Virus record (IMG/VR): IMGVR_UViG_3300043773_000793
Span: 1 to 32,130 of that record
DNA length: 32,130 bases
Direction: 5' to 3' (one strand)
From: a virus
Shown piece after piece: positions 16,912 to 24,811 of the stretch. The notes under the pieces were generated by a model, which searched no databases, was not told where the DNA came from, and saw only the letters and a program-made list of their open reading frames with translations. The first letter of the stretch is position 1, and every line of letters starts with the position of its first letter. The position numbers and the translations under genes are program-made.

Positions 16912-17210
16912 GTAATGTATATTATCGCTGATAGCAGACCATTAAGTCCGCATAAGGCAAGTAAATAAATAATGATATTGACATCAGGTGCAAAGTAAAA
17001 CCAACCAGCAATACCCCACACCGAAGCCATACAAGGTGGACAGTCATACAATGGTTTGCGAATGTATTCATGCCAATCATCATTGACAAAAGGATAAAGC
17101 AACATACCAACTCTGGTTAATAAATGAACACCAATAATTACAAGGCTATTCAGGACAAGTGCATGGTATAATGACATAATCATTTTCTGTTTGAATGTTA
17201 GTAAAATCAA
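16890..17210 (-). CDS. Small integral membrane protein with CPPCMAS motif
   Basis: Up to 106 aa, with about three hydrophobic helices: LVLNSLVIIGVHLLTRVGML, SVWGIAGWFYFA, and NIIIYLLALCGLNGLLSAII. Between the first two is YDCPPCMASVWG, a CxxC segment at a membrane edge that recurs in Bacteroidota phage or prophage membrane proteins. The ATG at 17210 overlaps the upstream gene by 65 nt; internal ATGs at 17183 or 17177 give shorter overlaps and may be the true start. Role unknown; a late membrane or envelope function is possible. Confidence 0.55.
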   Translation of the reverse strand: MILLTFKQKMIMSLYHALVLNSLVIIGVHLLTRVGMLLYPFVNDDWHEYIRKPLYDCPPCMASVWGIAGWFYFAPDVNIIIYLLALCGLNGLLSAIIYITWEHTNE

Positions 17211-17505
17211 TGTTTATTCCATTGTATGTAGCATCGCAATGAGTAAACTCAAATGAAGCACAATTGACCTCATCGTTAAAAAACTCAAACACAACCTCTC
17301 CTGTGCCGATGTGCCAATAGTTTTCATTACTAATGGTAAACTCATCAGTATATCCATTGAAAATAATAGGTTGTTGTACTGATGCGCCTGATTGAAAAGT
17401 AAATCTAACAGTCCAATCGTTAGCAGATGTTATACCAGGTATAGTAAAATTAAGGTCACTTACGCAACCACTTACTGACTGCGTGTAATGTGTTGAACAA
17501 ATCAT
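17146..17505 (-). CDS. Hypothetical Cys-containing beta-rich protein
   Basis: This 119-aa protein (MICSTHYTQSVSGCVSDLNF) is rich in beta-forming residues, Thr and Asn, with six or more Cys and a final PCTCPE. Composition resembles a small virion or decoration protein rather than an enzyme. It is coupled to the methyltransferase gene by a 4-nt overlap. No family recognised. Confidence 0.5.
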   Translation of the reverse strand: MICSTHYTQSVSGCVSDLNFTIPGITSANDWTVRFTFQSGASVQQPIIFNGYTDEFTISNENYWHIGTGEVVFEFFNDEVNCASFEFTHCDATYNGINIDFTNIQTENDYVIIPCTCPE

Positions 17506-18029
17506 TTTTTGATGCCATAAAAATATAAGTCTTGAGGAAACGTTGTGCGTGACTTAAACTTATATTGTGTGAATATCTTATCAATGTCAACCTCGGCACG
17601 TATGTCGGCTTCGGTTAGGTTTTTATAGTAATCAGTTGTGTATGGACTATCTTTTGGCGATGTGCGTTTTGTGCCATGTTCTGGCCTTCCATCGGTGGCG
17701 CAAGTAAATATAAATAGACCACCTTTTTTTAAGAGCTTATTGCAAATATTTCTCAAAGTTTCGCCATAATTGGCATCGTGTTCAAAACACTCTGTACTTA
17801 TGACCACATCAAACTTTGTTTTACTCTTATATTCGTGACCACTACATACCTCATCAACATTCGCACCTTCACCAATGTCAATGCCGGTAATGTCGCAATG
17901 ATAAAATAAATAACGATTGTTGCCGTTAATGTCTAACGATCCAACATCAAGAACACTAACTCCAACGAAGTATTCCGGGTGTGCAACCTTAATTAGGTTA
18001 CACCATTCTATTTGTTCAAAGTGTGCCAT
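17502..18029 (-). CDS. Class I SAM-dependent methyltransferase
   Basis: This 175-aa protein shows the Rossmann-fold signature of methyltransferases. Motif I is VLDVGSLDINGNN (residues 26-38), the acidic strand-2 end is ITGIDIGEG (47-55), motif IV-like is FDVVISTECFEHD (73-85), and the post-motif is LLKKGGLFIFTCATDG. This is the Methyltransf_11 pattern, small-molecule or sugar/protein type, with no DNA-methylase NPPY motif. It overlaps the upstream glycosyltransferase by 22 nt, so the two probably act together, for example methylating a transferred sugar. The substrate is unknown. Confidence 0.75.
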   Translation of the reverse strand: MAHFEQIEWCNLIKVAHPEYFVGVSVLDVGSLDINGNNRYLFYHCDITGIDIGEGANVDEVCSGHEYKSKTKFDVVISTECFEHDANYGETLRNICNKLLKKGGLFIFTCATDGRPEHGTKRTSPKDSPYTTDYYKNLTEADIRAEVDIDKIFTQYKFKSRTTFPQDLYFYGIKK

Positions 18030-18601
18030 ATTTTGCTATCTTCTTCCGCAATAGCTATAAACTCTGCCTCGCGTGATGTTGTACTCATTTCGGTCGATAT
18101 TCTTATGCCGTTTATGTTGTATCTATTTTTTGCATTCTTAAATAACCAATCATCGCCATAACTTACACGCATACTTGGGATAGGCAAATAGTCCTCATTC
18201 CTCATAAGCATCAAACATCCCCATCCGTGACCTCGTGAATTTATTGGCGAAACAGTTGGGTAATCAAATTCAAATTCGCAATCATAACAAGATGAACCAA
18301 TGCCAAAAATATCGCCATAGTCTGGTTCTAATTCAAACATCTTGCTGGCAGAAAAGTTGATATCATCGTTGCAAATCGCGATAAGTGAATTGGAAGCAAC
18401 GTGTACTCCCATATTCCAACTCGGATTAACGTAATTGTTTTTTCCATTTGATAATATTTTAACCTTACCACCATCAGCAATGTGTCCTTGATTGTTATCA
18501 ATTATTATAACCTCTCCAACCTTATCGCATTGCACAAGCTCCGATATTAATCGTAACGTTCTATTACTGCGCCAAAGTGTTGGAATTATAACCGAATACA
18601 T
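18008..18601 (-). CDS. GT2-like glycosyltransferase
   Basis: This 197-aa protein begins MYSVIIPTLWRSNRTLRLIS with EVIIIDNNQGH at residues 30-40 and LIAICNDDINFS at 73-84, the nucleotide-binding strand and DxD-like NDD of family 2 enzymes. WGCLMLMRNEDYLPIP and SYGDDWLFKNAKN follow, matching the acceptor-side ED/GDD segment. It is short for a stand-alone GT2, so a soluble minimal enzyme is likely. It lies between terminase and methyltransferase in the late operon. Confidence 0.7.
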   Translation of the reverse strand: MYSVIIPTLWRSNRTLRLISELVQCDKVGEVIIIDNNQGHIADGGKVKILSNGKNNYVNPSWNMGVHVASNSLIAICNDDINFSASKMFELEPDYGDIFGIGSSCYDCEFEFDYPTVSPINSRGHGWGCLMLMRNEDYLPIPSMRVSYGDDWLFKNAKNRYNINGIRISTEMSTTSREAEFIAIAEEDSKIWHTLNK

Positions 18602-18624
18602 AATGCAAATGTAATAATATTTGT

Positions 18625-19866
18625 TTAGGTTGTAATAAAATTATTTAAAAAAACATTACATGCATAACGAAATGTATCTAATGCATCGGCTTGCTGTGCA
18701 GGATCATTTCGGTCATGCTTTTTCATTGTCCCATCCGCAAGTACCGACACGTTATCCAAATCAAATTGAAGTGCTTTGGTTTTATTACGATTTAATCTAA
18801 CATTGCCTCGGCTCAATAATGAGTTTACAAGTACTCTATTCTCCGCAATTTTTGGATTAATAGTAGGCACTTGAAATTGTCGCATATTCAAGTTTAGTTG
18901 TGTTGATATTATTTTGTAATAGTTAAGGTTATCAGCTACCATTGCGCTTCCCGATTTTCCTGAAGCATCGCCAGTAACGATAAATAATCTGTTGCCATAA
19001 ACATTTTTTATGTATTCGCACATCTGATAAATGTCTGAATTAGGAATCTTAATCGTTTCGTAAATATCTATCGAGTTAAACCTGTCAGTTTGTACAACCG
19101 AACATGTCATTGGGTTTCGGTTAAAATCGAAACTTAAAATAGTTTCTTGTGCCGGGTTGAGTTCAAAATCAGCAATGTGTTTATTGGAATCGTAAGCGTA
19201 TGCCCACAACATAGACCCAACGCTAACATCTTCGGCCATGTACTCACATAAAAAAAACAATGGATCGGTTGTGAGCTTTGCACTTTCAATTTCATTTGCA
19301 TCAATAAATGGATTATCGTAGGTGCTAAATTTCCACGATTGCCATTCGTGTTCAAATTTATGATTACTCGCACGTGAATGCAATTCTTTAAAATAGGTTT
19401 TGCCGAATTGAGGTGTTGATAGAAACCAAGCATCTCCTTTGAAATCGGTCAACGTTGCTCTTATTGTTCCGTTCCAGGCCGTTTGCAAGTGCGATGCCTT
19501 TTCGCACTCATCAACAACAACACGCTTATATTTTCGGCCTCGGCCAGAATCTGGATCATCCATTGACCACATATCAATTACACCTCCACCAATCAATCTA
19601 ATTTGTTTTAGTTGCTCGGATTTGCTTTTAATAATATCGTGAACAATTGATTTAATGACTGTCCAAAATTCTTCCAAATCTTTATAAGTTGGAGCATAAT
19701 AGGCAACCGGAAAACCATCCAATGCTGGGTCAATAATTAATTCTTCAGCTAAAGATGTCTTACCAAATCTTCGGCCACATTTTAAAACATTAAATCTTTT
19801 CGCAGTAGAAATAATATGCTCTTGATTTGGATGTCTTTTTTTTAAATTAATTATGATTTCAGTCAC
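18625..19866 (-). CDS. terL: Terminase large subunit
   Basis: This 413-aa packaging motor has ATPase and nuclease halves. Walker A is GRRFGKTS (31-38) and Walker B is RVVVDECEK (115-123), with E120 catalytic. A coupling segment FLSTPQFGKTYF (148-159) follows. The nuclease shows LSFDFNRNP (D247), VTGDASGKSG (D300) and QQADALDTFRY with acidic residues at 394/397. It overlaps the small-subunit gene by 4 nt. It translocates DNA into the procapsid through the portal and cuts concatemers. Packaging type (cos or pac) cannot be read here. Confidence 0.95.
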   Translation of the reverse strand: MTEIIINLKKRHPNQEHIISTAKRFNVLKCGRRFGKTSLAEELIIDPALDGFPVAYYAPTYKDLEEFWTVIKSIVHDIIKSKSEQLKQIRLIGGGVIDMWSMDDPDSGRGRKYKRVVVDECEKASHLQTAWNGTIRATLTDFKGDAWFLSTPQFGKTYFKELHSRASNHKFEHEWQSWKFSTYDNPFIDANEIESAKLTTDPLFFLCEYMAEDVSVGSMLWAYAYDSNKHIADFELNPAQETILSFDFNRNPMTCSVVQTDRFNSIDIYETIKIPNSDIYQMCEYIKNVYGNRLFIVTGDASGKSGSAMVADNLNYYKIISTQLNLNMRQFQVPTINPKIAENRVLVNSLLSRGNVRLNRNKTKALQFDLDNVSVLADGTMKKHDRNDPAQQADALDTFRYACNVFLNNFITT

Positions 19867-20153
19867 GAACGAACAACGCGAATAGTAACATCACTTGAAC
19901 CACTTTGCTCAACTTTTTGCACAGGTTGTGAATAGGTGTACTTTAGCAATAGTTCAGCAGCCTTGGCATCACCTTTAGCTGCCTTGGCTTGTAACGCTGC
20001 AAGTATTACTTCAAGAGCATTTCTGCCATTTTTTTCCTCACCTAATATATTGGCCATAGCCTCTTTTAAATCAGGCAATTTGGGTCTACCTTTGGGATTG
20101 CCAGACTCGCCTTTTTTCCATCTCGGTTGTATTTGTCCTCTACCTCCAGCCAT
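19863..20153 (-). CDS. Terminase small subunit-like / DUF5681 protein
   Basis: This 96-aa protein starts at MAGGRGQIQP (ATG 20153). A longer in-frame reading to 20228 runs through the 47-aa gene in another frame and is rejected. It has RWKKGESGNPKGRPK, the DUF5681 signature found next to TerL in many phages, then a helical segment ANILGEEKNGRNALEVILAA and a C-terminal SDVTIRVVRS. Position directly before TerL with a 4-nt overlap supports a packaging role, binding phage DNA for the motor. DUF5681 is not itself proof of small-terminase activity. Confidence 0.7.
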   Translation of the reverse strand: MAGGRGQIQPRWKKGESGNPKGRPKLPDLKEAMANILGEEKNGRNALEVILAALQAKAAKGDAKAAELLLKYTYSQPVQKVEQSGSSDVTIRVVRS

Positions 20154-20172
20154 ATCGTTGTTTTTTCGTTGT

Positions 20173-20316
20173 TTAACGTTTCTTTGCTGCTTTTTTTGCA
20201 GTTTTAGCCACCGACATCGAAATAGCAACCGCTTGCTTGTATGGTTTACCTGCTTTCATTTCGGTTTTAATATTTTTTTCGATGCTTGGCTGCGAATAAC
20301 CTTTTTTTAGTGGCAT
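20173..20316 (-). CDS. Small basic phage protein (DUF6496-like), 47 aa
   Basis: ATG 20316 opens MPLKKGYSQPSIEKNIKTEM, followed by KAGKPYKQAVAISM and a Lys/Ala-rich end. This is the pattern of a small protein common beside terminase genes (MPLKKG..., K-x-GKP-x-KQAVAIA). It is strongly basic and may bind nucleic acid. It sits between the 79-aa and small-terminase genes with 17- and 19-nt gaps. Function unknown. Confidence 0.75.
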   Translation of the reverse strand: MPLKKGYSQPSIEKNIKTEMKAGKPYKQAVAISMSVAKTAKKAAKKR

Positions 20317-20333
20317 AATGTATTTATTTATAG

Positions 20334-20573
20334 TTAACAATTCCAACGATCACGTGCTGCTTTACCACGCTCACCTGTCCATCCCTCCGAACGTGCGCAA
20401 AATGATTTCTTGCGTGCCTTATCACTATCGGTCTTTGGGTTAGGTGCAGGTGCTTTAAGATTTGAACCTGTTGCTTTATTATAAGCTTTACGGCCTGCTT
20501 CTGTCATCCCTGCACCTTGTGCTACTGACAAGAAGTGTTTGCCTTTACCAGTTGTAGTTTTCTTTATTGCCAT
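20334..20573 (-). CDS. Small DUF6321-like phage protein
   Basis: This 79-aa protein is Lys/Ala/Gly-rich, with GMTEAGRKAYNKATGSNLK (residues 22-40) and KARKKSFCARSEGWTGERG, ending in DRWNC. These blocks are characteristic of a phage-wide small family near terminase genes. It is the first gene after the predicted late promoter at 20602-20633. Role unknown, possibly packaging or DNA binding. Confidence 0.75.
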   Translation of the reverse strand: MAIKKTTTGKGKHFLSVAQGAGMTEAGRKAYNKATGSNLKAPAPNPKTDSDKARKKSFCARSEGWTGERGKAARDRWNC

Positions 20574-20584
20574 TTATATTGATT

Positions 20585-20944
20585 TTAAACGCACTTTGGT
20601 ACAAAGGTATGTATTATATCCATAAATTCCAAAAGGCTTCTGCAAACGTAATATTTAAAGCCGTGTTCGATGACCAATCTCTCCCAATCTTTTTGTTCCA
20701 TGTGCTGCTTACCGGTATCTGTTTTCATCTCAATAAAAATTGCTTGACCTTGATAGTAAAATGTAAAATCACTTCTACCTGGTTGCAAACCCTTGGCCTT
20801 GTTTCTCGCGCCATCAATTTTATTTTTTGAATTGTTTAGGTTATAGCACAACAAACCACGGTGTTGTGGGTAGGTATTATGAAACCATACATAACAATCA
20901 CTCTGTATTTTATCCTCCGATTGTTGCTTCTTTTCGTTTTGCAT
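20585..20944 (-). CDS. VRR-NUC domain nuclease
   Basis: This 119-aa protein carries the PD-(D/E)xK-type motif of VRR-NUC nucleases: QPGRSDFTF (54-62, D59), FIEMKTDTGKQ (70-80, E72 and K74) and a following E-Q-K-DW. The length is that of a stand-alone VRR-NUC enzyme. Such phage enzymes act on branched or junction DNA in replication and packaging. It overlaps the helicase gene by 35 nt, a common SF2-helicase/VRR-NUC pairing. Its 3' end holds the late promoter. Confidence 0.85.
   Translation of the reverse strand: MQNEKKQQSEDKIQSDCYVWFHNTYPQHRGLLCYNLNNSKNKIDGARNKAKGLQPGRSDFTFYYQGQAIFIEMKTDTGKQHMEQKDWERLVIEHGFKYYVCRSLLEFMDIIHTFVPKCV
20602..20633 (-). promoter_or_regulatory. Predicted Bacteroidota-type late promoter
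   Basis: On the minus strand TTTG (20633-20630), a 20-nt spacer and TACCTTTG (20609-20602) fit TTTG-N19/20-TAnnTTTG. Transcription would start near 20595, just upstream of the gene starting at 20573, and lead into the packaging and structural operon. It lies inside the 3' end of the nuclease gene. Confidence 0.6.
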
Positions 20945-22403
20945 TCAACAAATTTACAATAAAATCTTGATGCCACCTATTATTTTGCTTTTCATATTTT
21001 TTGCACCAAACAGATAGCTGCTCACCTGCCATTTTTACGGAATGGTAATGAGTTATTATTGGCGAATGTTTTAACTCATACTGAATAATATGGTCGCAAA
21101 TCTTGTGCAAAACTGCGTATGGTTTCCATTTGCGTTCCTCTGCTAATTGAAATAAATGTTGTGTAGGTATATTAATAGGTTTTTCTCTGGTTAGTTTTAC
21201 AAGTTCTTTTATTTTTTCTTCCGCTTCTTGTGCTTTTCTCTCCTCTTCAAAATCGTGACCACAACTTTCGCACTTTATTTTTCTCGTATGCTGAAGATGA
21301 CCACAATTTGGACATTCCTTTACTGGTGACATCCCAACACTTTTATTTTCTTTTTTAGTGCCATTCTTGAAATATGTTTGCCAATCAAAAAAGTCTGTAT
21401 ATTGACCATGTCTTGCAGTATTTTTGCCCAAATCAATAACAGTAAATTTATCCTTATTTTCGCTTGGTCTGCTTCCCCTACCAATCATTTGCAGATATAA
21501 TGATAGAGATTTTGTTGCTCGGTTAAGTATTATCGTTTCAATTGTTGGCTCATCAAATCCAGCAGTCAACACACCCACATTACAAATTATGGCATCATTT
21601 TCTGCTTTGAATTTTTGCAATATTTCACTACGTTCTTTTTTTTCCGTTTCACCGGTAATACTATACACATTTAAACCCTCAAGTAATAAGGCAGAATAAA
21701 CTGCATCGTTGTGTTTTAGATTTACATTGAATATTAATGTTTTCTTACCTGCTGATAATTTCCAATAGCTCTCAATTACATTGTTAACCATCTTTTCGCT
21801 GGAATAAAATTCCTCCATTTCTTTTTCATCAAATTCACCGCCTTTGATTTTAAATTTTTGAGCTGCTACTAAATCAGATGCAAAACCATACGCATCACAG
21901 TTTAGTAAATAGTTGTTATCAATCAAATCGGTAATGGTAACTGGTTGTAATAGTTCAGCATAATAGTTTGCCAATGGGTATTCATTTATCGGTGTTGCAG
22001 TAACTCCAAGCACTTTACAATCTATGTCTTGAAAGAATGGCATCTTCTTAAAATTACCGATGTGGCATTCATCAATAATTACCAAACCAAATTTAGGCAA
22101 CTTATTTATTCTTCTTGCAACTGTTTCCACCATACCAACATAGTAGGCATAATCATTTGGTATTGATTTTACACCTGCCTCAATCAAGAAACAACGTTCT
22201 CCAAGACTATTCTTGGCTTGTTGTAATAGTTCTTGTCTATGCACCAATATTAGCACACTTGTAATATTTTCTGCGTAATGCCTTTTAGCTACTTCGCAAA
22301 AGGTAAAAGTTTTGCCACTTCCGGTTGGCATTTGTAGAGCGATGTTTTTATTTTGATTGCTCTCAATTAATGTTATTGCTTGTTTTTGGTATTCTCTCAA
22401 CAT
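20910..22403 (-). CDS. SF2 DEAD/DEAH-box helicase with C-terminal zinc ribbon
   Basis: This 497-aa protein has REYQKQAI at the N-terminus, Walker A MPTGSGKT (25-32), motif Ia ILVHRQELLQQA (52-63), DECH (111-114), motif III GVTATP, motif V with GVLTAGFDEP, and motif VI QMIGRGSRP (305-313). CPNCGHLQHTRKIKCESCGH (364-383) is a four-Cys zinc ribbon. It probably unwinds or remodels DNA or forks in phage replication. It follows the repeat-rich intergenic region 22404-22591 and overlaps the VRR-NUC gene. Confidence 0.9.
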   Translation of the reverse strand: MLREYQKQAITLIESNQNKNIALQMPTGSGKTFTFCEVAKRHYAENITSVLILVHRQELLQQAKNSLGERCFLIEAGVKSIPNDYAYYVGMVETVARRINKLPKFGLVIIDECHIGNFKKMPFFQDIDCKVLGVTATPINEYPLANYYAELLQPVTITDLIDNNYLLNCDAYGFASDLVAAQKFKIKGGEFDEKEMEEFYSSEKMVNNVIESYWKLSAGKKTLIFNVNLKHNDAVYSALLLEGLNVYSITGETEKKERSEILQKFKAENDAIICNVGVLTAGFDEPTIETIILNRATKSLSLYLQMIGRGSRPSENKDKFTVIDLGKNTARHGQYTDFFDWQTYFKNGTKKENKSVGMSPVKECPNCGHLQHTRKIKCESCGHDFEEERKAQEAEEKIKELVKLTREKPINIPTQHLFQLAEERKWKPYAVLHKICDHIIQYELKHSPIITHYHSVKMAGEQLSVWCKKYEKQNNRWHQDFIVNLLNAKRKEATIGG

Positions 22404-22414
22404 AGTTACACTTT

Positions 22415-22637
22415 TTACAGATGTTTACACTTTTTTTTCAATCTGTAACTTACTCTTGCAAGGTAGTTACAGATTTACACATTTATATCATTTATTTAAC
22501 TTACTATACATTATACACACACGCACACACACGCACACATTATTTTATACAGCATAATAGAAATTCGCTTTTTATGTGTAATCTGTAACCTTTAGAACGT
22601 ATCATTTTGATTTTCAATACTATAAGAGGTTACAGAT
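22415..22637. repeat. Iteron-like cluster of TTACAGAT repeats, candidate origin or operator
   Basis: Five exact copies of TTACAGAT or its complement occur in 223 bp: 22415-22422 (+), 22441-22448 (-), 22467-22474 (+), 22581-22588 (-) and 22630-22637 (+). Copies two and three form a near-palindrome: AATCTGTAAC with GTTACAGATT, 13 bp in total with a bulged T. Copies four and five form an 11-bp perfect inverted repeat (22581-22591 with 22627-22637). Copies one and three continue into TTTACAC. The stretch 22404-22591 has no gene; the last copy lies in the 3' end of the primase gene. Position between primase-helicase and helicase suits an origin. Confidence 0.6.
22515..22539. repeat. Short CA-rich tandem repeat inside the candidate origin region
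   Basis: Alternating A/C with two interruptions (ACGC) reads as about two and a half units of a 10-bp ACACACACGC repeat. It lies within the gene-free, AT-rich 22404-22591 interval between iteron copies three and four. Alternating purine-pyrimidine DNA can be flexible or unwind easily, but no function is shown. Confidence 0.7.
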
Positions 22638-24703
22638 CCTTTGATTTTTATCTCGTAAGCGCGAATTACTTTTGTACCTACCTTCATAACTTGCTGAAAA
22701 TAGCCACATTTTTTCAAAGCCTGCCCCATTCTTTTGGTGTTAGTTTTGAAAGTTGGATGTATTTTTTGCAATTCAAGGATGACATCCGTGTTAGTCATTT
22801 TGCTTGTTGGGTCATAAACAATGTTTTTGTTTATCAATTCGACCTCGCTCATAACTTCGATGTTTTTTTCGTTGGCTTTGTTCAGGTATTCGATTTCTCT
22901 TTTCGTGAGAAACCAAGCCTCTTTATCACTTTTCCATTCGTTGTAAAGCTCAATAAATAGTTTGTCCTTATCAATCTTAATGTATGAATCAAAATCAAAG
23001 CTAATAAGGTTTATTGGGATTATTCTTCGGTTTCCTGTTGGGTCATTAATTACCTCGGCATCATTTGATGTACCTCCTAATACTGCCAATCTCATCAGGT
23101 CTTCAGAAACTCGGCCATAAGGCATACGAATGGAGAATGTTTGTTGGCTGCTTAAACGTTTTAATTTTGTAGCATCTTTTTTTGACTTACCTCCAAACTC
23201 ATCATCAACTATGAGCCATTTTTTAGTCATTAAAATTTCTGAATCTTTGCCTTCATCCAGGTTTGATTCAGCATAAAATTTACGCAATTGTTTCGGCAAA
23301 AGATTTCTATAAAATTCAGTTTTTTTGATTCCTTGTTCTCCGGTAATTACCAAAATCATTAATGAGTATGTGCCATAAGCAGAACCAATCAATCCTAATA
23401 ACCATTTTTTTAAATAGGTATCTAAATAGTCATCAAATGTGTATACACCATCATTCTCATAAATCAATTGTTCTATCTCAAAACACTTTTTTAGTTTGTC
23501 AAATTCATTATTAGTTTGCAGATGTGAATTACGTTCAAACCAATCTTTAATCGGGTTATACGATGTGCTATTGTCTTTATTTTGAATCAATGTAAACACT
23601 TTATCCTTTGAAATTCCATCATCTATTTTCATCCATACCTTTGTATAAAAATTAGCAAGAATACGATCGGTCATTTCTTCGCCATTGAATTCAAAATTTC
23701 GTGTAATCTCGTTAAATTTTACATTGTTTAATTTTATCAATTCAATAATTTCATCAATCTCTGTATTTTCTTTTTTTAAATTAGGTTTAAGAAATTCATC
23801 GGCATCGGTAATATTTAATTTTGCAAGCTCTTCTTTTGGGTTATCTGAAAGTTTGACAATGCTCTTTATTTTTTCGGTTCGCTCGGATGTTGTGCTAATA
23901 CCTGCTTGGCGAAAAATGTAGTAGATAGATGCAATGCTCACTCCAGTTCCACTTCTTTGTAAAGCTACATTATAATCTTTTTCTGCTTGCCTATGGGAAT
24001 ATTTTGGTGAAGATTGGCAAAGTGAATGAAAATAGTTGCGACCATTTTCGCTAAATTCCTGCGTCAAAGCAAAAGCCAAACGAATATAGTCTTCATAATT
24101 ATCAAACAAATTCATTGGTGCTGCCTTTACCACCATTTCATCAAAATCAGTTTTAATAACTACTGGCTTTGGCTTTGGTTTGTCTTTTTTCTTTAAGTAG
24201 GTCTTAAATTGTTTTGATTTCTTATTAATGTAGATGTCTGGGTCATATGACACAAAACGCAAACGAGATGTGTCCTTGCAAGACTTGTCCAGCACAATTG
24301 AAAACTGAACCATAAAGTAATTTTCAAGCGAAAGAAAAGCATCCAAATGCCTTGCACCATCAATGCGAATAAAGACTGCATAGCCATTACCAGATAGTGA
24401 ACGATGCACCGAGTAAACATACTCATTGCGTTTTATTCTCTCAATGTCAACTTCAGCAATTTGGTCTTTCGCATCAATATCAAGACAAATGAAACCACTA
24501 TGTTCAAGCAATTTATTGGCTGCCCTTTGCTTGAATGAACCACTCGCAGTTACGCAAGTAGTTAACTCTTTTTGTGTGCGACCAGCACGAAAGTTTAGCA
24601 CCTCATCTTGCCAACGACCATTTTTAATACCATCAAAATACTCATCTACCTCAATACTGGCATCTGATTGGTTACTTTTTGCACTCTTAAATAATGATAT
24701 CAT
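22592..24703 (-). CDS. BT4734-like primase fused to VapE/VirE-type helicase
   Basis: This 703-aa protein combines two modules. The N-terminal BT4734/BF3469-like region has MISLFKSAKS at the start, FICLDIDAKD (71-80, D75/D77 as AEP-primase-like acidic residues) and SLSGNGYAVFIRID. The C-terminal SF3/VapE-like ATPase has LVITGEQGIKKTEF (451-464), WLIVDDEF (496-503) and, near 545-560, GGTSNDAEVINDPTGNRRII. The P-loop reads GEQGIKKT, so the usual Gly before Lys is Lys. Expected role: priming and unwinding at the phage origin. It lies downstream of a promoter and structured leader. Confidence 0.85.
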   Translation of the reverse strand: MISLFKSAKSNQSDASIEVDEYFDGIKNGRWQDEVLNFRAGRTQKELTTCVTASGSFKQRAANKLLEHSGFICLDIDAKDQIAEVDIERIKRNEYVYSVHRSLSGNGYAVFIRIDGARHLDAFLSLENYFMVQFSIVLDKSCKDTSRLRFVSYDPDIYINKKSKQFKTYLKKKDKPKPKPVVIKTDFDEMVVKAAPMNLFDNYEDYIRLAFALTQEFSENGRNYFHSLCQSSPKYSHRQAEKDYNVALQRSGTGVSIASIYYIFRQAGISTTSERTEKIKSIVKLSDNPKEELAKLNITDADEFLKPNLKKENTEIDEIIELIKLNNVKFNEITRNFEFNGEEMTDRILANFYTKVWMKIDDGISKDKVFTLIQNKDNSTSYNPIKDWFERNSHLQTNNEFDKLKKCFEIEQLIYENDGVYTFDDYLDTYLKKWLLGLIGSAYGTYSLMILVITGEQGIKKTEFYRNLLPKQLRKFYAESNLDEGKDSEILMTKKWLIVDDEFGGKSKKDATKLKRLSSQQTFSIRMPYGRVSEDLMRLAVLGGTSNDAEVINDPTGNRRIIPINLISFDFDSYIKIDKDKLFIELYNEWKSDKEAWFLTKREIEYLNKANEKNIEVMSEVELINKNIVYDPTSKMTNTDVILELQKIHPTFKTNTKRMGQALKKCGYFQQVMKVGTKVIRAYEIKIKGSVTSYSIENQNDTF

Positions 24704-24720
24704 ATTTTATAAATTAAAGA

Positions 24721-24771
24721 AACCCCTAACAAAGTGCGCCACCGCCAAGAGGCTGCACGATGATAGGGGTT
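24721..24771 (-). ncRNA. Structured leader RNA before the primase-helicase gene
   Basis: On the minus strand AACCCCTA (24771-24764) pairs with TAGGGGTT (24728-24721), and inside it GTGC-A-GCC (24758-24751) pairs with GGC-GCAC (24740-24734), leaving a 10-nt loop. It lies in the roughly 100-nt leader between the predicted promoter (24812-24843) and ATG 24703. After the outer stem comes TCTTTAATTTATAAAAT, which is not a clear terminator. It may control translation or attenuation of the primase mRNA. No known RNA family is recognised. Confidence 0.5.
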
Positions 24772-24811
24772 ATATTATTAAATTTCTTCAAGTTGGCGGT
24801 TATTTCGTTTG

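Noticed and set aside
19936-20310. Plus-strand 124-aa ORF rich in Phe/Leu/Cys
   Set aside because: Opposite the DUF5681 and 47-aa genes; composition is a mirror effect.
22404-22591. CRISPR array
   Set aside because: The repeats are 8-bp, in both orientations and unevenly spaced; no spacer pattern or cas genes.
24721-24771. tRNA gene
   Set aside because: Two nested stems only; no T-arm, anticodon loop or acceptor pairing of tRNA length.
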